Below are positions 1-11,811 of a stretch of DNA of 64,000 bases, in pieces. The DNA is taken from positions 1 through 64,000 of the forward strand of contig BGZK01001330.1 of assembly GCA_005406025.1 (NCBI GenBank), given 5' to 3'. Positions within the stretch are counted from its first letter, which is position 1, and each line of letters begins with the position of its first letter. The notes under the pieces are model-generated. The model did no database searches. It was not told where the DNA came from and worked only from the letters and a program-made list of their open reading frames with translations. A program made the translations under genes and the position numbers. The DNA is from Eumeta japonica (Eukaryota; Arthropoda; Insecta; Lepidoptera; Psychidae).

Positions 1-228
1 CACCTGTTATAAGCGCCTGTATCACAGACACGGTATAAAGTTTTATGTATTGTAAATAATTGGGAATTTGAAAAAATATTTATTTTTTATGTATTTTAAA
101 ATTAATTATTAATTTTATTGATATGTTATTTGAAAACGAAAAAAATTTTTTCAATTATAAGCGATTAAAAATTGATAAAATTTAAAAATCACGTGACTGA
201 ACGCGCCACAATGATTGCCACCATACTT

Positions 229-612
229 GTGACGTCATAATGTTATAGCATTCCATAACAGTGCAGCGTTTACAGCTATTATAAGTAACTAATGACAATA
301 TGAATATGAAATACTTACATCAAAGTGATCTCTTCACAACAAAAGTTCGATTTTGTTTTAGGATTATCTCGGAGCACTGCTTGAAACCATTTTTCGACGT
401 TTCTCGTCTTGAGGAACATTTAAAAACATTTTTCCAGGTTGTCTTTGTAGTATTTGTACATAATGGTACAAAACAAGAGCGGTAACTTTTGAGATTTGAC
501 ATTTTATATATTTTGAGTATTTAACAATGACAGAATAAAATAATCAAAACTCAAAAGCACTACACTTATCTCCGTATACTACTACGAGTGACAACTAACA
601 TTATGACGTCAC
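229..612 (-). mobile_element. TIR-bounded element with a decayed THAP exon (copy 1)
   Basis: A perfect 17-bp inverted repeat (GTGACGTCATAATGTTA at 229-245, its complement at 596-612) bounds the element. Weaker outer similarity around a GCGCC motif suggests the true ends lie slightly further out. On the minus strand 502-319 reads as a THAP-like zinc-finger start: a C-x4-C pair (CFVPLC), then a basic stretch. A 2-bp insertion disrupts the expected C-E-D-H-F-D end, and a consensus donor GTAAGT follows at 318-313. The element at 39988-40690 has the same layout. It is a non-autonomous or decayed DNA transposon; a P-element-like or other THAP-transposase origin is inferred. Confidence 0.65.
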
Positions 613-859
613 ACGCACTGATTTGTTCGGGAGTTGTCGGCGCGTCTTCGGTACTGGATTCAAAAAATAATTTTTATTTTGATATAGCTTTTTAATTATT
701 GTAGAAAAAAAAATAAAAATTGTTTTGTTATAAAACTAATATATGATCTTTCCATTTTTCAACAAAAAAATTTTTTTCAAAAACCTAATTGTGTGTTAAT
801 ATTATAATCGTGACAAATAAATGATAAGAAAGCAGATCTGGAGGGGCGCCTGTCGGCCG

Positions 860-3113
860 CACTGTGAGGTAATACACTCCGCCTATATAAGCCGGACTTC
901 CGGGATTTTTCACAGTCGTCGTCCGGCCTCCGTTCCGAACGCATCGCGTACAGCGCCCAGTATGCAGTGTGTCCAGATTTCTGTGTTTCATCCGTGTGTT
1001 TGTGTGTGCAGGTGTGCGCCGAGCACATAGAGTGAAGTGCATAGCGACGAGCTACACCAGTTCTGCCGGGTAACCCCAACGGTGTCAACAACCGGCACGT
1101 TATTGCTTTCGTGGTTCGTCCACGCAGTTAATCTGCAGCGCCGCGACCGCCTCGTTGCGCGGTCGCGCCGAGCGGTGCACGCGTCGGACACCGCCGCGCG
1201 GCGTCCGTTGCGGCCTACCGCATCGCGTTCCGCGTCCCTCGCGGCCCTCTTCCATCGTTCCGCTACACGACCCGGCCTGCGCGCTGTGGTCGTCGCGTCG
1301 CGTTATCCCACGCGGTGCTGCGAGAGCGTTTAGCTAAGGCCGACTCTTTGCAGCTACCTGCAATAGCCAATTGTTAAAATACTCGTGAGCGGTCCTCGAC
1401 CTCCTTAGAGACTTCGAGCGTACTGCTCCTCCCCAGCCTCGCTCCGAGCAAGCCAACCCTGATCTCGAGATGGGAGGTCAACACCAAATACAAAGAGCCC
1501 ACTAAGCGGCCAGCTACCGCTCGCCCGTCTGAGGGCTCTACCTCCTCCCTCCTCCGATTCCGACGCCGGTGAGTGACGACTCGGATCTCTCCGAGTTCAC
1601 AACAGTACGGCGACGCAGCTTCGCGGCCAAAACCGCAACGTCCTACTCACGGAAGGGCGACGGATCCACCTACTACCGGATCACCCCTGTCTTCCAAAAG
1701 CCTAAAACGGCCAACCCCAAAACAAAACCAACAATCCCCGGCAAATCGGCTAAGTCGATTTACGACGCTCCAGAGAGCTGGAGAAACTGTTCAGCCTACT
1801 AAGGCAACGGCCCCACGGTCACACTCCACGAGGCGGACGAAATCGTCCCCCGCCCCGGTAGTAAACTTCAACGTCCACCGCCCCTTTCATTCATGATAAG
1901 GGACGCTGGACCGAAGTCAAAACAATGCGATAGCAAAGGCATTGTCATCCTGAACGGCCGCAACTCAATTAAAGGCCTAATTCAACCGGAGTCCGTCACG
2001 GACTTCCGAAATCTATCTCACATTTGCGACGCTCAAAGTCGCCTACATCTTCCCCAGGAGGAACGCGAATTCCGCGTCGTCCTCCGGGAGTACCAAAAGA
2101 AATCCCCACCGAAGAGGCAGGGAGGACTGTTAACGCAGGACCTCCCTGTACATCGGTGCGACGGATCACCAACCGCGCCCGAGAGCTCTGGACCTAGTGT
2201 TAGTAACAGCTAACACAGGCATCGACCAAGAAACGAAACGGTCCTTCTACTCATCAGCGGTATGCTCCCTTCAGGTGTAGTGGAGCAACTCACAAGAAAG
2301 CATTCCTGGACAATGCTTTAATTGTCAAATGTATGGACATTCGTCCAAAAACTGTTTCCAACGCGCGCGCTGCGTAAAGTGCCTGGGCGACCACGGCACC
2401 GCCGCATGCACGCGAAACAAAGACACAGACGGGCCGCCCGCCTGTGTCCTTTGAAATCATCCGGCCACACGGCCATTTAGGCTGTCCCGCGCGCCTAAGA
2501 GGAACACAACCCAAAAATAAAACCCTCCGCCCGCTCGCCGCGCCGCGTCATGCCGCGCGCGCGGTTACGCAAAATTATCGTACGCGAAAGCGACGGCAGG
2601 CCCCCGTACGGACCCGCCACCCCAAACAAAAACTAAAACTAACCTCACCCTCCGAGAACATTAAAGCCCATGTCGGTGATCTCTATCATCGACATTGGGA
2701 AGTAGTGCTCTCGCAAATAAATTCAAGACCGCCGCGAATCCCGTGGAAAAATCTTGATCTTAGCAGAACACGCCCCGCTCGTGGAGGCGATTAAAAATAA
2801 CAAATTCTAACCCGCCCAAAATAAAGTCACTAGCCACCCCACACTGAGTGGTAAACCGGTCAATAATCACACTTCACTCACCCACGCGACGCGAAGTCCC
2901 AAACTTTGTACATTGCACCGAGTGCATTGTTTGTAGCTTTCGCTTTGACGCCCGGCAAAGCTTATGAGTACCATGGTCATAGTAATAGCTTTAACGATAG
3001 AGTCACCTAGAGGTTTTAGTGGGTAAAATCCCACATAACCCGGCTCATAGGTCGCGTGGCTGGTATCTTCGTCCGTGAAGATTTTACACTTCCTGCGGCA
3101 AACCAAAAAAAAA
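860..3113 (+). mobile_element. Decayed non-LTR retrotransposon (jockey/X-element-like, ORF1 side)
   Basis: A GC-rich block sharply different from its AT-rich surroundings. It opens with a TATATAA motif near 885 and a long 5' leader, then carries frameshifted ORF1 remnants with CCHC zinc knuckles, a 3'-UTR-like tail and an A tract at about 3104-3113. No endonuclease or reverse transcriptase is visible, so most of ORF2 has been lost. The exact 5' border is uncertain; it could start anywhere from about 840 to 1040. Confidence 0.6.
1893..2460 (+). pseudogene. Broken ORF1 (gag-like) of the non-LTR element, with zinc knuckles
   Basis: Reading across frames gives an ORF1 protein typical of jockey/X-type elements. 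A segment around 2050-2210 resembles the region upstream of the knuckles. From 2305 come CFNCQMYGHSSKNC (C-x2-C-x4-H-x4-C), then CVKCLGDHGTAAC (C-x2-C-x3-H-x4-C), then the start of a third knuckle (CVLC) where the frame breaks near 2450. Such proteins bind the element's RNA. Several frameshifts and stops make it non-functional. Confidence 0.7.
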
Positions 3114-4258
3114 AGTGGATTTTTCAGTCACAGTTCCTATTCCGCGGTTGCGATCGGTCGCCTTCGGTCCAGTCCCCTGACCCCACTTAGTTTACTGTGT
3201 TACTGAGGTGAGTGTTTCCCGTAGCGCGTTTCGCGCGTATACGAGTGTGCGCGGTACCGTGCAGTGCACCGTGCGGCGACAGCCATATTATGTTCGTCCT
3301 GTGTGTTCGCTCCGCCTTACTGCGCCGTTCGCACGCTGAGCCCTCCCCGGTTCGTGCCTCGGCTGAGCTGCCGCAGGAGCCGCTTCTAATACCGATCGCT
3401 TTTTGGTTATTTCATGTGTTTTTCGCACATAAACGGTTTGTCATTGACTGCGGAGAGCGACCGCATTTGTCGACCAGCAACACTCCTTAGGGAGGGACAA
3501 TGCTCGAGTGTCGACTGCCAGCGGTCAATCTCTGTTATCGGTATACGACCCGATTCCGATTCAAAATCAGCTGTGCCACGTTACGTTTTTAGGTAACGCT
3601 TATAGGTCATTTCTTAAATCTTAAATTTAAATTCAGTGATTTAAGGGCCTACAGCCCTCAACCGGAACCGCTAGTTTTTTCGCCTCTCGCGGAATTATGC
3701 CACCCCCTCAACTACTCGCTTTTAAAAGCGTCGTTTGATACCTAACTTATTACACAATGTAATAAGTAATTATTTAGTTATTTTGTCTCTTCCCGGGGCA
3801 CAATCGTCACCTATGACGTTACTATGTCGTGGTAACCGAAAAGGGGTCAAATGATTTTTCGCGCCTTTGGCACTCCTTGTGCCTCCTGGCAGCTTTGGAT
3901 GAAGTCCTCAAAGCTCCAATATAATTGGAGCTACGGACAACTCCCATCCGACATGTTGATTCGGATATTTTTTGATCCGTGAAAGTCGGACACACCACGC
4001 ACACGGATGCGTGGAGCTCATTAAGTTTTTTATCCCCCTCTCCCCGCAAGGAGAAAATAAAAAGGGATTTTTTGTCAGTTCGAGTGCAGCGGCCGACGGA
4101 ACAATCCTGAAGAAGCAGCCCACCGAAGAGAGTGAAGCCAGTGTAGTGCAACGACGACGGCGTTGTATTCAGAGCCACCCGGGAGAATATCCGTCCTCCA
4201 CATTGTCAGTTGTTCTTTTCATTTTTCAAAGACTTTGCCAGTCGCATATCATCTGAAT
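3114..4258 (+). other. GC-rich repeat-like block, unclassified
   Basis: It follows directly on the A tract at 3104-3113 and starts with CAGTCACAGTTCC, similar to the 5' ends of jockey-type elements. GC content stays high to about 3600 and again at 3980-4210. Short open frames exist (3212-3490, 3972-4256), but none shows a domain I recognise. It may be the 5' leader and ORF1 start of a second truncated non-LTR element. Confidence 0.3.
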
Positions 4259-4269
4259 AAACCGTTTTA

Positions 4270-4760
4270 CGATTTTCTAGTGGCACTGTAGCCGCATGTC
4301 CATTTATACCAAAAAGAAGCAACCATTTGCTGCAAAGTGCTTTTGGCACGAATCACTTTGTTGAATTTGACACATTTTGAACACCCACACCGTTGACTAT
4401 TGTTTAGTTTCGAATTCACACGCATAACCCCAAGATTCATCACCTGTAAATAATATAAACGGCTTGCGACGCATCATGATTGTTTTTTTTGCACCAATCG
4501 ACATGAGCCTGTTTTCAATCAATATTCAGGTTGAGCAGAATCCAATGCAAACAATTTTTAACAGCCAAATTTTCATGTAATATCTTATGTGTGCTCGTCA
4601 TACTTATGACGCCTTAATCTCGTAATATGTAACATGACGATCTTGCATTATTAGTTTACTTTTCGACGGTGTTTAATTCTGAAACGTCGAAGTCGATCTA
4701 TGCACTGTTTTGAGTTATTCCACGCCGAAAATCAATAAATCGTCGCAACGAAAATTTTCA
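4270..4760 (-). mobile_element. Decayed mariner transposase fragment
   Basis: The minus strand, read across several frameshifts and stops, gives a mariner transposase middle section. It has a VTYYEIKA-like helix, a KILHE-like segment (around 4580), DESWGYACEFETKQQSTVWVF around the second catalytic Asp (4380-4450), and a KQMVACFF-like segment (4310-4340). The order matches mariner family transposases. The terminal inverted repeats were not located. Confidence 0.65.
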
Positions 4761-5057
4761 CGAGTAAATTCATGGTGATAAAAGACTCGCAATATTTAAA
4801 ATGACGCCATGATGGTAAAACAATTTACAGTTACATGAAACAAACTGTATTCTACAGCCAAGGAATTAAATATTTAAATGTGGTAATTAATTTTTGAATA
4901 TTGTTCTTCTGTATGTGGCCAGTCCCGGATACACAAATAGCAGCCCTCGTACTTTATATATTCTTTTACCCTGGTTAAACTGGAATCAACTCGAAAATCA
5001 AAGTTTTCTATGAATCTGTTTAAATAATCATGTAAATAGGTTTTTGAAAGCAATTTT

Positions 5058-5850
5058 CAGGGTTCCGAGACAAAATGGCAAAAACGGAACCCTTACAGTT
5101 TCATCATGTCGGTCTGTCCGTCCACATATCACAGGCATTTTACTCAAAACAATAAGATGTATATAGATGACATTTGGAATAAAGGGGTCTTGTATAAGCT
5201 GCTACTTAGTTTGGTAGTTCAATAAATATTTGTTTTTGTTAAGTAAAAACAAAAATTAATATTTCCAAGGGAGGCACTCCATACATGTAACAGAAGCTGA
5301 TTTTTTTTTCCGCAAACATCAACATGTACATATTTCTACAGTTCTTTTTAAAAACACTAAGGTTTCTAAGCAATTTTTTGATTAATTGAATATTTTCAGA
5401 AATAATCGCTCCGAAAATAGCTAAAATTGCCTTTATTTTTTAAATAGTATGTCCAAGAAATCTAAAAAAATTCAAAGTTAACATATAATAAATACTTTAG
5501 AGTTAAATTATTTTGAACATGATCAGATATACCGTTTTTGAGTTATTGTCGAAAAACTGCGATTCTCAGCAAAAGGACCTAAGTGCCATGAAGAAGAGCT
5601 CTTGCTGGTACACTTTAGTCTACTAGAAACTATTGTAAACTAAAGCGCACCAAGCACTTTCGTTTACAATAGTTTCAGACTAATAGTCGACGTACCTACT
5701 TGTTACTCTAGTTATAACCGACTAAAGTGCTTATACTTATTCTATGCGAGAAACATGGAAAATGTATAATAAGCTAGGTTTTTTCGTCTGTAGTGCATTT
5801 CTTTGTTGTAACACCTTCAGAATCCTACACTGAGCATGAACTGACATGAT
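5058..5850 (+). repeat. Dispersed repeat, copy A (homologous to 36880-37600)
   Basis: It begins with a GGGTTCCG...CGGAACCC inverted pair (5061-5093) and a TCTGTCCGTCC tract. It then shares long blocks with 36880-37600: the 'gcactccatacatgt' segment, 'gttattg(t/c)(c/a)gaaaaactg', 'actaaagtgcttat', 'gaaacatggaaaa' and 'catctgtagtgcattt' or close variants. Same orientation, no coding potential. Confidence 0.6.
5626..5676. repeat. 15-bp perfect inverted repeat
   Basis: GAAACTATTGTAAAC at 5626-5640 pairs perfectly with GTTTACAATAGTTTC at 5662-5676 across a 21-nt spacer. Pairing continues imperfectly on both sides. It lies inside dispersed repeat copy A; copy B is eroded at this point. Confidence 0.7.
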
Positions 5851-6689
5851 CTTAGTCATTTTTTATTAAAATTAATTAATTTCACATTTTTTAATAAACG
5901 AGTAATTATAACTTTGTAATTTATTTAACTACTTTGCTTATGGATCCAACCACGGTTAATAAAACTGACCAGGCATTTCTTTTACTTTTGTACGGAACAC
6001 TTGGAAATGCAGTATTTCCGATATCGAATTTATTAGCCACTGGTAATAATTTCAGGGTCCTTACATTCTTAGTCGGAGTGTGACTACCAAACTATCAGTA
6101 ATTATTAACAAATTAAATAAGTTATTCTTATTCTTTATAATATAAAAGTTCTAAAATTATTGTTATAATAATTGTTTTGAACTTTTATAAATAAGTTAAA
6201 AACGATTAATACAGATCACATTTTCAGCCACTTCCACATTAAATTAATTTAGCTCATTTTTACTGTTATCTTAAGAGATGTATTTATGATTAGATTGTCG
6301 CGTTGGAATTATATAAGATAATAAAAATATGTAGGTAGATCAATAAATAATTTTAATTCTGCTCATACTAGGTTTTACTAATAAATATTGAAGAATAGTT
6401 TCTGACGACAATGTTATTCCCTAACTCCTGCATAGGTGACACTCGAAATTTATAGAACTGACCACTTAGAAACTGTAAAAAAAAACATTTAAATTAAAAA
6501 AATGGAACTTTGCCAAAGTTATTATACTGCATTAATCTCTCATTTGTTTTTACATACTGTTGGTAACAAAAAATTGTTTGTCTATACTTAACATCATATT
6601 AGTTAAATTTTTGTGCAATGATTTTCAATGACTTTCGAAGCCATTTAAGCCAACAAAAAAGTTTTTAACAGATTTCGGTTGGCCATTTA
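5851..6689. other. AT-rich intergenic DNA
   Basis: AT-rich sequence with stops in all frames. I see no gene, RNA or clear repeat boundary. Confidence 0.5.
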
Positions 6690-7620
6690 TGATGAAGCCA
6701 TTGTTTATAACTGGTTTAACGAGTTCAACCATGTTGCACTAATCTGATTGACGATCTACGTGAGGGACGTCCTTCTATGGCGATGACCGAAGACAACATT
6801 AATGCTGTGCAGCTTATGATAGAGACTGACAAAAGAGTGACCCATCAACAAATTCAGACAAGCTTAAGAATCAGTATGAGTCAAGTATACAATTCTTCAT
6901 AACATTTAGCGGTTAGGAAACTTTATACTCGATGGATACCTCATAGTTTGACCGAAGCTCAAAAAGTCCGTCGTGTTAATGGGTGTCGCGAAATGATGCA
7001 GCGTTGCCGGTGGTGACTCAAACGCTGTGTGCGACGTAGTTATATGTGACGTGAGCTGGTCTACTGTTACGATCCCGAAATGAAGTTATTTAATGGGTAT
7101 TTCCTTTCGAGGATTGCCTGCTAAAGTAAAACGAGGTGGAAGCTTCGGAAAAAAAGTGGTGGGCTTCTTCCGAATGATAGGTCATTAAGGTACAATTGTT
7201 TGAAGGTAAAAGCAGTCACTGCATTGGTGGCACAATTGTTTGTTTCTTGTTTTGGAAAATGATCGAGAAACATGACCTCACAATAGGATTCTCCTTCATA
7301 ATGACGATGCCTCACCACAAACCGCTAAACAAACAAACTATTTGGAGATGTTAGGTATAGAAATACTGGCCTTCAGCCCGATTTCGCACCGTGCGATTTT
7401 ATTTCCTAAAATAAAAAAAAAACTTCAAGGAAAGTGGTTTACGGACGTCGAGAAAGCAGTGCATACGAAAAGGCCGCCCCCTAAGTGCGAGTGTGCAGAG
7501 TTTCATCCAACTGGTTCCATTAAATGTAGCGACGTATTGATCTCATCGGACACTATTTTGAAAAACAACAATAATGTAAATGACATGCCAATTTGTTCAT
7601 TTTTTTGATTTTCTAGGGAC
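6690..7620 (+). mobile_element. Decayed mariner transposon
   Basis: Across frameshifts and stops the plus strand reads as a mariner transposase. The LIDDLREGRPSMAMTEDN linker (around 6745-6800) is followed by an HQQIQTSLRISMSQVY helix, RWIPHSLTEAQKVRRV (6930-6985, the WVPHxLTxxQKxxR motif), fragments near the catalytic DESW position (around 7050), and C-terminal pieces to about 7600. Not functional. It belongs to a different lineage from the fragment at 4270-4760. Confidence 0.7.
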
Positions 7621-10600
7621 TTTCAGATTGACCCACATAACCGTTAAGAAGGCTTTGGTTTCCATCATCGGCTCAGCAGCATGAAATGATAACTATTAGG
7701 TATAAAAGCTTGAATATCTTTATAAAAAATTGAATACAATATTCATGCCTATAATATTTGAGGGTATTCTTAAATTCTACTGGGATCCCATCATCACATT
7801 GTGACTTGGTGACTATAGAACCATCACGGAAGTTTACCTTTTTAAACAAAAACAATCTTGAAATCAATCCACAATTGATGTAATTATCACTGTACATAAA
7901 AAAGATACATACAGACGCACAAACAGTCATTTCTTTGAAGACAGCTAAAAAGGACCAAAAATTTTTAAAAATTCGTAGGGCAAGAATCATCGAAAACATT
8001 TAACATGCGATGTTTGATTTGGGATGACATTTCTACCTTATTAGTCAGAAATTTATTGACTAAATGATTCAATTTCCAATCTACACATTTTTCTTGTAAT
8101 GTGATAAACAACGAGAAATCAAATATGACAAACAAATGATGTATTTCTATAAATAATTAAACTGAAAGTAAAACATCAAAACGGCCAGTGATATTTACAC
8201 GTTACATGCTCTGCAGATTGATAACCTACCATATAATGTATTATCTATGCTATGCTGCTAACTGAAGTAAAAACTTAAAAATATGAATTTTTTTGAGGAT
8301 ATTCCATTTAATTATAATATCAAAAATTAAAACATTATAATGAATAAATTAAAATCATTGACAGTACATGGTTTTCATATATATCGGTACAGTGAACTAC
8401 AATTACCTACATATATGCATTTTCACATGATCTGTTTACTAAAGTAAACACATGGACTGGGCAAGGCCATTAAAGCAATAAAATAGTCAATATTAAGGTT
8501 TGAATTGCAAAAAACTTAGACTTTTGTTAAATAAAATAACATGTTCCAATTGAATTAAATTTAGAATATACTACATTATGTCGGTAACGCAGTGACACGA
8601 GCTTGTAAGATTTTACCCATTCCAAAATGACCTAACATAACTGCAGAAGTTTTCAATTTAAAAACAAAGGTAATTGTGTAAAAGAGGAAGCAAACAGCGA
8701 ATTAAAACTTTAAAAAAAACAAAGGTTGAGTAATTATTTTTTAGATTAATTAATTACGTAAGTGGTGTAGTATTTGCAAATTCATTAGACTAAAGGTGAA
8801 GAAATGTTAAACATGTTTTTCACATGTCACTACTATTCTCAATATGGAAACAATTTCTTTGGAGGATGAACATCTGAGATGCGACGACGTGAACTCGTAA
8901 CATTTTATCTATTCGAAAATTGCCTAACATACCTATAAAAGTTTTCATCTTAAAAGCTATCTTAAAGCATAATATTCATAAACAGATTCCTGTTTTGTTT
9001 CGTATCACGAACAATATGACTAAATCTATGGTCAGATACAGATGGATGGGTGAATATTATAACTTGCAAAGAACCCTGATACACTAGGAAACAATAACAT
9101 TCTACATACAGTTAATTGGTTAAGAATCATAATCATACTTATATGCATCTCACTAATATAAATTTTGGACATGATTGTTTTTCACCTTTAAGATAATTAA
9201 TTTTTATAAGTCATACTGATTGTCCCATATCTTATACCAATATTAAAGAAAGGCATTCCAACTTGCTAACTTATTAACACAGAATCCAAATACTAAAATT
9301 TTGACAACAGATTTCATCCAAAACATGAAACTCAAATAAAAGGTGGTGCCGTAGTCCATCCTAATTTTTCCGATGTTAAACATATAAATATCAGCTAAGA
9401 CTATTCATTACAAATAAGAGATAACTATTTTATTTTTTTTTTATTTTTAAACACAAAATTTGAAACTATTAAATATGCATGGTAATGTCATCACGTATGG
9501 TTGTTCTTATCATAAAAAAATGTGCCTATATATTTTGAGGTCTCTTTTGCCTGTAGTGTATTACTCAAGTGATAAATAGAGAAAGTCGAGATTGTAAATA
9601 ATATTTCTAAACTGTATATATCTTTTGAAACTGAAAGGAATTCTATATCATGATCCACGATCAGAATAGTGACAACTATGAGCGTCAATTCATGTCACAT
9701 AAGTATGTATAGAGTACATACTTACAGTGGTATGTGTAAATCAGACTTACTAACCACACTATTATCTTGTATTTCGGGCTTGCATACTTATATACACTTG
9801 ATAAAAAACATACTGCTTATATACTCTTGATATAATATAAAAATACTATATTTTAACTGCATGAATCAATCTTCTTTTGCAACACTGAAATTAAAAGCAA
9901 ACAATTTTTTCCCTTTTTAAAATCTATAAATAGAGCCTTAAGATTATCATTTGACTTCTGTGAATCATTTTTCAAAATAATTTTTATAATATGCATAATA
10001 AATGTCAACTTTAAAATCAGTGTTAGTGTAACGTAAAAAAGGCAGTTACTTTGCTCATGAAATAAAAAAAATGTTGCATTTCTTAGAAGCAAAATCCACC
10101 ACCAAGTGTTAAAATCAAAAACCTTAGTTTAGTGTATGTTCATAAATGTTTGAATATTTTGATTAATCATTTAATGTTGAAGAAAGCAATCGAAAACTGC
10201 AATATCCAAAATTATACAGAATCCAAAAAAAAAATTTTAATCACAAGGTTTAATTTGATGACTGTGAAATAACATTAAAAGTTCTAAGAAAAGTTACAAG
10301 AAAAAACTCGCATCGAAATGGATGAACTTTACTCTGAAATAACAATATTAATCGAAATCTTTTCAAAAGTAAAAGAATTTAGTAAGTTGTGTTCTAAAAC
10401 AATACCAAAAATATTTATTAAAAAATAAGCCTTTGATATACATTCATGAAAAATTAAATGTGATAAAGCATGACACTTATCATATGCAAAAAATTCTTAA
10501 AAAATGCTAAATGTACAAACAAATATAGTTTTTGTAAAAATGATTAAGTAACAAACATGTCTTTGACTATTTTTTAGCCTTTCCATAAAATACTATATAT

Positions 10601-11811
10601 TTTTGAAGTGTACTATATTTTTTATAGCTTATTCTGAAAAAATTATATAATTGACCAAAAAAAATTTTGGCAACCATGTGAATTGTAAGCTGCAGTACAA
10701 ATATTTGGATATATATTCAAAATGTATTTGTAACAAGATCCTTTATTACTTTCAGTAAAGAAAAAGTTTCTATTTCACTTGTTACTTTATACAACTGCAG
10801 CATCTACCTCCATCTTATATTACAGTTTAGATATTAACAACAGCATGTTTTTATTCTTTATCTGTCCATGTAAAGCCTAGATAGCCTTTAGTGAGACCAT
10901 AAAATAAATATTATTTATATACCTGCATAAATAATGTTAATTTTGCAAACAGTATAGACAAATAAAAAATCTGTACTAAATATATGCAACTTTACTTGAA
11001 TTATAAAAATATTTGACAGATTCCCACACAATTGCTTCTTAAATATTTTAGTACCAAATAATGAAACCAAATATATTTCAACTTATGTACTTCTTTATTT
11101 GTAGTTAGGAGATTAATGATAGTTTGCTAAAATTTGTTTTGATTGTTAGTACATAACTGTAGGGCAACTTGTCTGTTGAAGTGACGGAAAAAAAATTGAA
11201 CATAAAAAAAATGTTTTAAAGGAGTAATTGCTTAATCACAGACCAATATTTATGAAAAATTGTGAAATGTTTTAGTACCAATTATTACACGATAAATATA
11301 TTGAATCTGCATGACAAAGCATAGGTAAAGTATATTACATTATGATATAGTATGCATTTAATAAATTTCACCAATAAATAGGTTGTGTAATACACACCAA
11401 TTGAGTTTCAATTTGATTAGTCTGCTAAAAAATATACTTTGTAAACAGGCAATACTTAGATTGTGTTGATCCTCAAAACATGGTATGATTATTAAAAGAA
11501 TACCAGCTATAACTTTCAAAGCTTATAAGCAACAACATCTGGAGTGTTCAAATTTAAATTATTTGCAGTAGCTACTGGTACATTGGAAAAAGAAAATCAT
11601 TATTTATGAGAAACGCAGAATTCTCTTGTAGCAACTAAGGTGCATGAGTACATTGTTACACTAAGAATTTTAAGTATTTTATGTCAATATAACTTAACAG
11701 AATTTTCACAAAATAGCTAAAAGTTTGTCAATATATTCACACTATTAGTCATAAGTTAACATTGCTCAGGTATTCAATTCCTCAAGATAAGAGTAGAGGC
11801 ATGCTCGTGTG
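7621..11811. other. AT-rich region downstream of MINDY3
   Basis: About 4.2 kb of AT-rich DNA. The part next to 11811 should hold the MINDY3 3' UTR (minus strand); a TTTATT at about 11094, the complement of AATAAA, is one possible polyadenylation signal. I see no coding exon. A weak direct duplication lies at 8590-8664 and 8881-8956. Confidence 0.4.
8590..8956. repeat. Diverged direct duplication (8590-8664 and 8881-8956)
   Basis: The two segments align in the same orientation, sharing 'ttgtaagattttaccca(tt)c' / 'tcgtaacattttatcta(tt)c', 'cctaacata' and 'aagttttca(a/t)(t/c)tt(a)aaa'. Identity is roughly 70 per cent by eye over 75 bp. No coding capacity. Confidence 0.4.
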
